Source: Bacillota bacterium
GTDB lineage: Bacteria; Bacillota_E; JAJZYS01; JAILZS01
Direction of reading: 5' to 3'
Length of the DNA stretch: 9,817 nt
NCBI GenBank assembly: GCA_021817625.1
Contig: JAKASY010000032.1
Span: 1 to 9,817, forward strand
Shown: piece after piece, positions 1-5,524 of the stretch
How the letters are laid out: each line of letters starts with the position of its first letter
How positions within the stretch are numbered: position 1 is the stretch's first letter
Notes under the pieces: generated by a model
What the model saw: only the letters and a program-made list of their open reading frames with translations
Databases searched by the model: none
What the model was told of the DNA's origin: nothing
Translations under genes and position numbers: made by a program

Positions 1-166
1 TAGCTGAACCTGTAGCGGATGTCGTGCACCCTCGGGGCGACGTGGTTCGCCCCCGGCGAGGCGGGTGCGGAGAGGCGGAGGCTCGTTCCTCAAAGCTGCA
101 TCTGCGTGACCCAGACTACGTACCGAGGACGGCTGGCCGACGCCGTTCGCTTGGAGTAAACCCAAG
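1..166. other. Unassigned left edge, no supported gene
   Basis: I see no gene here on either strand. The minus-strand frames are open over short stretches, but none gives a recognisable protein. Because the ABC ATPase fragment to the right loses its homology near position 242, this stretch probably lies beyond a rearrangement or insertion boundary. It may be part of whatever replaced the C-terminal two thirds of that gene. Confidence 0.4.
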
Positions 167-538
167 CTACAAGGGGTCTGGGGCTCCCGATCGAGAGTGA
201 GCGGTTGTCCCACTCTGTCCAGCTAAATGACAACTGTTCCATACCACGTAACCGATCTCCCGCCGCACCGCCGGCGCCTCCCGCACCACGTCGTGACCAG
301 CCACAAGGCCGCGGCCGCCGTCCGGCCGGGTGAGGGTGGCGAGCATGCGCACGGTCGTGGACTTGCCCGCGCCGTTCGGACCGAGCAGGGCGAAAATCTC
401 TCCCGTCCCGACGCGGAAGGAGACGCCGTCCACAGCCAGGACACGCCCCGGGTAGCGCTTGCGCAGGTCGACCGCCTCGATCGCCGCCGACCCGCCCGCC
501 GGGGCGCTGGCGGTGACCGGACTGGCAGATGCCGCCAA
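167..538 (-). pseudogene. ABC transporter ATP-binding protein, truncated N-terminal fragment
   Basis: This is the start of a DrrA/CcmA-type multidrug-export ATPase, the cytoplasmic subunit that hydrolyses ATP to drive an ABC-2 type permease. After a short Ala/Ser-rich leader come a typical ABC beta-strand opening (IEAVDLRKRYPG, residues 20-31), the Walker A motif GPNGAGKS (residues 53-60), and the TTVRMLATLTRPDGG segment. Homology ends at REIGYV (residues 93-98, near position 245). The last 25 residues are unrelated run-on to a stop at 167. The Q-loop, LSGGQ signature, Walker B and H-loop are all absent; the family is normally about 300 residues or more, and this frame has 123. The start is TTG at 538, chosen because GGAGGGAG lies about 7 bases upstream. 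No permease gene is visible beside it. A broken gene is the likeliest reading, and any product could not hydrolyse ATP. Confidence 0.8.
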
Positions 539-912
539 GAGCGCGCTCCCTCCATCCGCGGCCGCTCGGGCGATGGCCGAGCCAGCCGTGCCGTGCTGTC
601 GTACCGCCCATTAGGATCCGCTACGAAACAAGCGTCGTCCATGGTGCGGGTGAGCGCGGGGTGGGGTGGTCGGTCCTGACCCGCTGGGGTCGACTGGAAA
701 CTGACCCACCCCATGGACCGGAGGGGCTGGGGGCGGTGGCGGTCGGCGGGCCAAGGTGCCGGCGCTGGCCCGTGCCGAGTCGCCGCAGCAGCATGGTGGC
801 GGGGCTTGCGCCCCCACGTCGTCGGCTGCACGATCAGGTGGTAGTCACGCCCTTTGCCGCCTTGGGCCCGTACGGCGACACGCCGGATGGGGAAGTCGGC
901 CGGAGGTGGCAT
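539..912. other. Gene-free stretch between two broken genes
   Basis: No frame here gives a protein I recognise, although several long GC-driven open frames cross it on both strands. The left end (539-600) should hold the 5' leader and any promoter of the minus-strand ABC fragment. Around 637-720 there is an inverted repeat, next to sequence that reads like the terminal region of an IS21-like element. The right end (899-912) holds the ribosome binding site GGAGGTGG of the phosphotransferase remnant. The region looks like decayed or rearranged DNA. Confidence 0.4.
637..718. repeat. Imperfect inverted repeat, possible IS end remnant
   Basis: The left arm starts with GTCCATGGTGCGGG at 637-650. 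The right arm, read on the minus strand from 718, is GTCCATGGGGTGGG, so 12 of 14 positions match with a spacer of about 54 bases. The segment beside the right arm reads GGGTCAGTTTCCAGTCGACC on the minus strand, a style of sequence I associate with the ends of actinobacterial IS21-family elements. That association is from memory. No transposase gene is recognisable here, so this is at most a relic. Confidence 0.25.
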
Positions 913-1319
913 TTGCCCAACCGCAAGTTGCACGGCGGCGAAGCCGCCGTGGACGCACGCATGGTCCGCCGCCTGCTGGCGTCCCAAATGCCACAGCTCG
1001 CCGGTTTGCGCATTCGCGCCGTGCGGCCGACGGGCACGGTGAACGCCATCTTCGGCATGGTCCGGAGTGAGCGAATCCGGCCCTCGACGTTATCCCGGCA
1101 TGGGCCGTGTTCGGCGCTTGCGGCCGAGACATCTTCCGCGCGCACCTCGAAGTCGACGACGCCAGATGGGCCAGGGCGCGCGGCTTCGCGCTCCACCAGG
1201 CCCTGATGATCATCCCGTACCACCGCATGACGAATCCTGGGTTCGCGACCGTGGCCAGGCGTACCGTGCGCGCCGTTCTCGGCGACCTCGGCCTCGATCG
1301 CGACCGAAGGGACCCGTGA
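913..1319 (+). pseudogene. Aminoglycoside/macrolide phosphotransferase-like (APH family) pseudogene with internal deletion
   Basis: Two pieces of one APH-family kinase lie in different frames. Piece one (913-1059) starts at TTG with GGAGGTGG a few bases upstream. It encodes the family's N-terminus: MPNRKLHGGE, then VDARMVRRLLASQMPQ, then the GTVNAIF strand that in relatives leads into the ATP-binding lobe. Piece two (about 1080-1319) encodes the C-terminus: ALDVIPAWAVFGACGRDIFR, VDDARWARARGFALHQAL and PYHRMTNPGFATVARRTV, ending at TGA. Together they give about 128 residues against roughly 300 in the family. The missing middle of about 170 residues would hold the catalytic HxD loop and the metal-binding DxG motif. 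The junction lies between about 1060 and 1082 and also shifts the frame. The gene cannot be functional, but both remaining ends are well preserved, which suggests a recent deletion. I recognised the family from the motif pattern, without an alignment. Confidence 0.72.
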
Positions 1320-1334
1320 TGCCACCGGCCGCGG

Positions 1335-1362
1335 GCCGTCCCCGTCTCCCAGTCGGGGCGGC
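1335..1362 (+). terminator. GC-rich hairpin after the phosphotransferase remnant
   Basis: A stem of GCCG plus CCCCG pairs with CGGGG plus CGGC, giving nine pairs with a single bulged T and a nine-base loop. It begins 15 bases after the stop of the phosphotransferase remnant and ends about 40 bases before the methyltransferase start. There is no following T-run, so if it acts as a terminator it would not be the classical type. In DNA this GC-rich, chance pairing is plausible. Confidence 0.3.
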
Positions 1363-1401
1363 GTTCGCGACGGCGGGCACACGCGCGGGAGGGAGCCAGA
1401 G

Positions 1402-2256
1402 ATGGACGCTTCCCTGACAGCGGCACTCGAGCGCATCCATCGGGCGGCTGCGGCGCCCGGCGACGAAGACGGCGCGCCCTCCCTGCCTTGGGCCGATCCC
1501 GCCTTCTCCGCGCGCTTCGCCGAGCGCGTGGACTATGAAGCGCTCTTCGGCCATCCCGCACCCGCCCAGCAGGTGGACGCGCTTGAGCGCCAGCTCGCCC
1601 TCGCGCCGGGCGCTACCGTCCTCGACCTGTGCTCCGGCCCGGGGGCGCATGCCATCGAGCTGGCGCGGCGCGGCCACCACGTGCTCGCCGTGGACGTGGG
1701 GCCGGGCGCGACCGCCCTCGGGCGGCGGCGTGCGCAGGCGGCCGGGGTAACGGTCGACTTTCATACCGGCGACGTCCTTGACCGCGCGTGCCTCAGCGCA
1801 GCCGTCGCCGCCGCGAGTGACGGCGGCGCGGACGCAGCCTTCGTGATCCGTGGCCAGATCGACAACTTCGCGCCGCGCGACCTTGAGCGCCTGGCCGACA
1901 ACCTGGCCGCATGGCTCCGGCCCGGCGGCACGGTGGCGCTGGAGTTCACGCCCCCCGGCATGGCGCCGAAGGCGACGGCCCGCAGCTGGTATGTGTCCGA
2001 GGCGCGCACCTCGATCTGGGCTGACCACACCTGCCTCGTGCTCACCGACAGGCGCTGGGACGGCGGGCAGGCTGCCGCCATTGCGCGCTTCTTCGTGCTC
2101 CACCCTGACGGCCGGCTCGACCGCTACCGCTCCACGACCTACACGCACGCACGCCGGGCGGTCGCTTCGCTCCTGCGGGCCAAGGGCTTCACGCGCGTGC
2201 GCTTCGAGCCAGGCGACGCTCGCTGGACCCGTCTGCTCGCCACGCGGGCGGGCTGA
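1402..2256 (+). CDS. Class I SAM-dependent methyltransferase
   Basis: This is a 284-residue soluble protein with a Rossmann-fold methyltransferase domain that transfers a methyl group from S-adenosylmethionine. Motif I is VLDLCSGPG (residues 73-81), followed by the helix HAIELARRG. D98 in LAVDVG is the acidic residue at the end of strand 2 that would bind the ribose hydroxyls. GDVLD (123-127) and the WLRPGGTVALEF segment (171-182) mark the later strands. The N-terminal 60 residues and the part after 190 (YVSEARTSIWADH, then a beta-rich stretch ending in KGFTRVRFEPGD) probably form the substrate-side cap, so the substrate cannot be named. ATG 1402 is preceded by GGGAGGGAG six bases away, a strong start. 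The gene stands between a pseudogene and a hydrolase that seems to have its own promoter, so it may be monocistronic. Confidence 0.88.
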   Translation: MDASLTAALERIHRAAAAPGDEDGAPSLPWADPAFSARFAERVDYEALFGHPAPAQQVDALERQLALAPGATVLDLCSGPGAHAIELARRGHHVLAVDVGPGATALGRRRAQAAGVTVDFHTGDVLDRACLSAAVAAASDGGADAAFVIRGQIDNFAPRDLERLADNLAAWLRPGGTVALEFTPPGMAPKATARSWYVSEARTSIWADHTCLVLTDRRWDGGQAAAIARFFVLHPDGRLDRYRSTTYTHARRAVASLLRAKGFTRVRFEPGDARWTRLLATRAG

Positions 2257-2287
2257 GCCGCCTCAGCGCTTGCCGCCGGCACCCTCG

Positions 2288-2314
2288 TTGCCGCGCGGGG
2301 CGCCATGCTAGCAT
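2288..2314 (+). promoter_or_regulatory. Candidate leaderless promoter of the serine hydrolase
   Basis: TAGCAT at 2309-2314 fits the TAnnnT pattern of a bacterial -10 element and ends six bases before the ATG at 2321. Transcription would then start at or next to the A of the start codon. A possible -35 element TTGCCG lies at 2288-2293, 15 bases upstream of the -10, which is slightly short. The gene has no convincing Shine-Dalgarno sequence, unlike the methyltransferase, monooxygenase and 3' operon genes in this window. That fits a leaderless message. This is inferred from spacing and motif only. Confidence 0.4.
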
Positions 2315-2323
2315 GGGCCCATG
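2303..2323. repeat. Two overlapping palindromes at the serine hydrolase start
   Basis: CCATGCTAGCATGG (2303-2316) is a perfect 14-base palindrome. CATGGGCCCATG (2312-2323) is a perfect 12-base palindrome that overlaps it and covers the start codon. They include the candidate -10 element and the expected transcription start, so a dimeric repressor bound here would block transcription. No regulator gene is visible in the window to pair with it. Confidence 0.4.
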
Positions 2324-3715
2324 GACAAGCAGGCACTGGACCACGCCGTCCGCTTTATCCGTCCCTGGCTTGCGCTTCGATATGACAGGGAGGAGATTCC
2401 CGGCTTCGTGGCCGCCATCGCGCACGATGGCGAGGTGGTCATGAACGAGGCGTACGGCTACGCCGACCTGGAGCGAAAGGTTCCACTCTCGCCCGGCCAC
2501 GTGTTCCGGATCGCCTCGCACTCCAAGACCTTCACCGCGACCGCGGTCATGCAGCTGGCCGAGGCGGGGAGGCTCCGCCTTGACGACCGGGCAGCCGAGT
2601 ACCTGCCCTGGCTCTCAGGCCACACGGACGCCCGCTGGTCCAGGGTGACGGTCCGCCAGCTTCTCGCCCACATCGGCGGCGTCATCCGCGACGGCACAAA
2701 CGCCGACTACTGGCAGCTGGAGCGACCCTTCCCCGACGCCGACCGCTTGCGCCAGGAGGTCCTGGCGCAAGGCCTCGTCGTGGACGAGAACGTGAAGATG
2801 AAGTACTCGAACTACGGCTACAGCCTTCTCGGCCTGGTCGTGGAGGCCGTAGCGGGCCTGCCCTACAACGACTTCGTGACAGAGCGCATCGTGAAGCCGC
2901 TGGGCCTCGCCCACACCTACCCCGAGTACGCCCCGGCGCTCGAGCCACTGCTCGCGACCGGATACACGCGCAAGGAGCTCGGCCGGCGACTGCCCATCGG
3001 CCACATCGACACGCACGCCATGTCGCCGGCCACGGGCTTCATGTCCACGGCCGAGGACCTTTGCGCCTACTTCACGGCACACATGGTGGGCTCGGGCAGG
3101 CTCCTGTCCGACGAGTCGAAGCGCGAGATGCAGCGCGTGCACTGGCACGCCAAGGTCCTCGGCGAGTCCGGGCACGAGGACTACGGGCTGGGCATGATCC
3201 TGGAGGAGATCGGCAAGCGCCACGTGTTCGGCCACAGCGGCGGCTTCCCGGGCTTCATCACCCAGAGCAAGGCGGACCCCAAGGACCGCCTGGTGGTCGT
3301 CGCCCTCACGAACGCCATCGACGGCCCGGCCGCGAGCATCGTCCAGGGCATCTACAAGACCCTGTCCTGGTTCCAGGAGAACGCCTCTGACGCGCCGGCG
3401 GCGCACGACCTCCGCCACCTCGAGGGCCAGTACACCGCCCTGTGGGGCACGACCAGCATCGTGACGAGCGGCGACAAGATCGTGGCCGCCCATCCCGACG
3501 GCTGGAGCCCCTTCGACGCCGTGGAGAGCCTGGCCTACGTGGACGACACGACGCTCCGCGTGACCGACACGAGCAGCTTCGCCTCGGAGGACGAGCTCGT
3601 TCGCTTCTCGCTGCGCGATGGGCACGTCGAGAGCGTCGACTACACGGGCACGACGATGTGGCCCCGCGAGGCGTGGCTGGCGCGGACCCGCGACCGCCTC
3701 AGGGTCGGCGGCTGA
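2321..3715 (+). CDS. Serine hydrolase, class C beta-lactamase / esterase / D-aminopeptidase family
   Basis: This 464-residue protein has the penicillin-binding fold used by class C beta-lactamases, EstB-type esterases and D-aminopeptidases, which cleave amide or ester bonds through an acyl-serine. The three motifs are present: S66-H-S-K69 (nucleophile S66, general base K69), Y162-S-N164 (within KYSNYGYSLLGLVVE), and H305-S-G307 in FGHSGGFPGF. The last replaces the KTG of true beta-lactamases and is typical of the esterase/peptidase members. There is no signal peptide, so the enzyme is probably cytoplasmic, which speaks against a role in beta-lactam resistance. After about residue 360 comes an extra beta-rich C-terminal region (LEGQYTALWGTTSIVTSGDK onwards) that could be a lipocalin-like or substrate-gating domain. 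ATG 2321 lacks a good ribosome binding site; the gene may be translated from a leaderless message. The substrate is unknown. Confidence 0.88.
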   Translation: MDKQALDHAVRFIRPWLALRYDREEIPGFVAAIAHDGEVVMNEAYGYADLERKVPLSPGHVFRIASHSKTFTATAVMQLAEAGRLRLDDRAAEYLPWLSGHTDARWSRVTVRQLLAHIGGVIRDGTNADYWQLERPFPDADRLRQEVLAQGLVVDENVKMKYSNYGYSLLGLVVEAVAGLPYNDFVTERIVKPLGLAHTYPEYAPALEPLLATGYTRKELGRRLPIGHIDTHAMSPATGFMSTAEDLCAYFTAHMVGSGRLLSDESKREMQRVHWHAKVLGESGHEDYGLGMILEEIGKRHVFGHSGGFPGFITQSKADPKDRLVVVALTNAIDGPAASIVQGIYKTLSWFQENASDAPAAHDLRHLEGQYTALWGTTSIVTSGDKIVAAHPDGWSPFDAVESLAYVDDTTLRVTDTSSFASEDELVRFSLRDGHVESVDYTGTTMWPREAWLARTRDRLRVGG

Positions 3716-3738
3716 GACAGCCTCGCGTCACCGCGCGC

Positions 3739-3948
3739 TCAGGCGTGGCGATCGATGGACGGCCGCTCGATCAGCGCACGGACGGCCGGTAGGAGCGGCA
3801 GGACGCTATCGGCGCAGCCATCGTGGTGGCTGCAGCGCACGAGCAGGATCCTCCCCTGGCTTGTGATATAGCGGTGCCAGCCCGGAGGCGCCTTGCCCGG
3901 CGCGGCCGCGGGGTCTCCACGGGCCTGGCCCCTCGTGGCTCCAGTCAC
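3739..3948 (-). CDS. Doubtful small ORF, 69 residues, Cys/His-containing
   Basis: A GTG-started frame encodes a 69-residue protein. Its first 20 residues are low-complexity (Ala/Gly/Pro/Arg). The remainder, from PPGWHRYITSQGRILLV to RCSHHDGCADSVLPLLP and RALIERPSIDRHA, looks more protein-like, with a beta strand, a C-x3-DG-C stretch with two histidines, and a likely helix. I do not recognise a family. No clear ribosome binding site precedes the GTG. It lies downstream of the monooxygenase on the same strand but beyond its hairpin, and tail-to-tail with the serine hydrolase. It may be a real small protein, the C-terminal relic of a larger gene, or a chance frame. The rest of the 3716-4135 gap shows no other gene. 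Confidence 0.28.
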   Translation of the reverse strand: MTGATRGQARGDPAAAPGKAPPGWHRYITSQGRILLVRCSHHDGCADSVLPLLPAVRALIERPSIDRHA

Positions 3949-4106
3949 CGCTCTCGTCGCGATCGGTCACGCGCGGTCACCCCCAGCGTGGCTGTCGCTC
4001 GGGCGGTGCCGGCGCTCCCCCGCGCCGAGCCTAGGCCCATGCCTCGAGCGGCGCAAGGGTCGCAGTGCCCCGGCCGAAGGCGCCGCCCGGGAGCGGACGC
4101 AGGACC

Positions 4107-4133
4107 GCCGGGCCGCGGCCAGAGCGGCCCGGC
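4107..4133 (-). terminator. GC-rich hairpin just after the monooxygenase stop
   Basis: Read on the minus strand, GCCGGGCCGC pairs perfectly with GCGGCCCGGC across a seven-base loop (TCTGGCC). It begins two bases after the TAA stop at 4138-4136. A ten-pair all-GC stem this close to the stop is a good transcription-end candidate, but there is no T-run, so intrinsic termination would be of the non-canonical, tail-less kind. Confidence 0.45.
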
Positions 4134-4135
4134 CC

Positions 4136-5344
4136 TTAGGCGAGACGGCCCTCGACAGGTGCGACGAGCGACCGGTCCACGTCGGCGGCGCGTCGGCGGC
4201 CGCACAGCGCGAGCGTCACGTCGACGTCGGCCGCGAGGTTCGTGACGACCCGCCGCACGCCGGCCTCGCCCGCGACCGCGAGCCCGTATTGGTACAGGCG
4301 ACCGATGAGCACAGCCCTCGCCCCGAGGGCCAGGGCCTTCACCACGTCCGCTCCCCGGCGCACGCCACCGTCCATGAGCAGTGGCACGCGGCCCCCTGCG
4401 GCGTCAACGACCGCCGGGAGCGCGTCGAGCGACGCAATCGCCCCGTCCACCTGACGGCCGCCGTGGTTGGACACGATCAGTCCGTCCGCGCCGTGGTCGA
4501 CCGCGGCGCGCGCGTCGCCCGGGTGGGTGATGCCCTTGATCCACAGGGGCCCGCGCCAGCGGCGGCGCACGGCATCGATGTCCTGCCAGCCCAGGCCCGG
4601 GTTCGGGAAGACCGCCAGGAAGGCGCGGATCGCCGCCTCCGGGTCGTCTTCCGGCGGCGCGGCCAGGAGCGAACGGAAGACCGGGTCCGAGAAGTAGTTG
4701 CCCAGGCCCTTGCCCTCGAGGAACGGCAGGTAGGCGTGGACGAGGTCACGCTCCCGCCAGCCCAGGATCGGCGTGTCCACCGTCACCACGAGCGCCTCGT
4801 AGCCGCTCGCCTGGGCGCGTTCGACCATGCTCGCCGTGATCGCGGCATTGCGCCCCGGGTAGAGCTGGAACCAGCGCGGCGCGCTGCCCATCTCTGCGGC
4901 CACCCGCTCCATCGCCAGCGGCGAGACGGTGCTCACGACGAACGGGATGCCGCACGACGCGGCCGCGCGGGCGCTCGCCAGGTCCCCGTCGGCGCGGATG
5001 GCGTCCTGGCCGCCGACCGGTGCCAGGAGGAACGGAGCCGGCAGGCGCCGGCCGAGCAGCTCGACCGAGAGATCGCGCTCCGCCGCGCCCTGGAGGACGC
5101 GCGGCACGAGGCGCCAGCGCGCGAACGCCTCACGGTTGGCGCGCACGGTGTCCTCCCCGCCCGCGCCGCCCTCCAGGTACCCCCACGGTCCAGGCGCGGC
5201 GGCCTCGCGCGCTCGCTCGCGCCACTCCTCCGGCGACACCGGCCAGCGCCCGTCGGGCAGGGCGCCGCGAACATCGTCCGGCGCCAGGTTGCGGCTCAGG
5301 TAGATCCCGCTCTGCACTTGGGGGATGCTCTCTTCCCAGCCCAC
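4136..5344 (-). CDS. FMN-dependent alpha-hydroxy-acid oxidising enzyme, lactate 2-monooxygenase type
   Basis: This is a 402-residue TIM-barrel flavoenzyme. The family oxidises L-2-hydroxy acids by hydride transfer to FMN; the monooxygenase branch turns L-lactate and O2 into acetate, CO2 and water. Visible residues are Y56 in WGYLEGGAGGEDT, WFQLY (158-162), T188/D190/R197 in TVDTPILGWRERD, K270 in WIKGI near the flavin N1, the catalytic base H294 and substrate-binding R297 in SNHGGRQVDG, and the FMN-phosphate segment DGGVRRGADV...GARAVLIGR. The insertion AYLPFLEGKGLGNYFSDPVF (204-223) marks the monooxygenase-type branch. In APVG (108-111) the fourth residue is Gly, as in Mycobacterium smegmatis lactate monooxygenase; oxidases and dehydrogenases usually have Ala. 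The length fits (about 394 in M. smegmatis). The GTG start at 5344 follows GGAAGGGGG by six bases, and homology begins just after it; the frame stays open far upstream, but only as antisense of the neighbouring gene. It is transcribed divergently from the beta-propeller gene. The substrate could be another 2-hydroxy acid. Confidence 0.9.
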   Translation of the reverse strand: MGWEESIPQVQSGIYLSRNLAPDDVRGALPDGRWPVSPEEWRERAREAAAPGPWGYLEGGAGGEDTVRANREAFARWRLVPRVLQGAAERDLSVELLGRRLPAPFLLAPVGGQDAIRADGDLASARAAASCGIPFVVSTVSPLAMERVAAEMGSAPRWFQLYPGRNAAITASMVERAQASGYEALVVTVDTPILGWRERDLVHAYLPFLEGKGLGNYFSDPVFRSLLAAPPEDDPEAAIRAFLAVFPNPGLGWQDIDAVRRRWRGPLWIKGITHPGDARAAVDHGADGLIVSNHGGRQVDGAIASLDALPAVVDAAGGRVPLLMDGGVRRGADVVKALALGARAVLIGRLYQYGLAVAGEAGVRRVVTNLAADVDVTLALCGRRRAADVDRSLVAPVEGRLA

Positions 5345-5524
5345 GCTCGTCCCCCTTCCGGCGCCGCAGGGCCCGGCACCGCGGCGCGGTTTCGGCGCGC
5401 CCCCTCTGCGCCTCCTGCGCGGTTCGGCGGGCACGAGCAACTTGCCTCGGGTGCTGCGTGCGGCAGGCGCGGCTCGATCGTGGTCGAAATCGGACCCCAG
5501 GCCTACCTCGAGAAGGTGAGCGGG
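5345..5524. promoter_or_regulatory. Divergent intergenic region, expected to hold two promoters
   Basis: The 180 bases separate the starts of the monooxygenase (leftward) and the beta-propeller gene (rightward), so promoters for both must lie here or inside the genes. The ribosome binding sites are clear: GGAAGGGGG at 5351-5359 on the minus strand and AGAAGGTGAG at 5511-5520 on the plus strand. Possible -35 hexamers exist (TTGCCT near 5442 on plus), but I see no convincing -10 partner at proper spacing. There is no recognisable operator or riboswitch. Confidence 0.35.

Noticed and set aside
12..624. A nine-base inverted repeat (GTAGCGGAT at 12-20 and its complement at 616-624) flanking the ABC fragment
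   Set aside because: Nine matching bases within 600 bases are expected by chance about this often, and the flanks do not extend the match.
2615..3625. A 336-residue minus-strand open frame opposite the serine hydrolase
   Set aside because: It is a mirror frame of a gene with clear catalytic motifs, and its Val/Ala/Gly/His-rich composition matches no family I know.
3750..3772. Small hairpin (GATCGA and TCGATC) after the serine hydrolase as a terminator
   Set aside because: Six pairs with an eleven-base loop and no T-run is too weak to support a terminator call in this composition.
3893..5524. A very long plus-strand open frame that runs into the beta-propeller gene, giving a 1005-residue reading
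   Set aside because: Up to 5524 it is the antisense of the lactate monooxygenase gene and is low-complexity Arg/Ala-rich, a usual effect of high GC. The real gene starts at 5525, where a ribosome binding site and a signal peptide appear.
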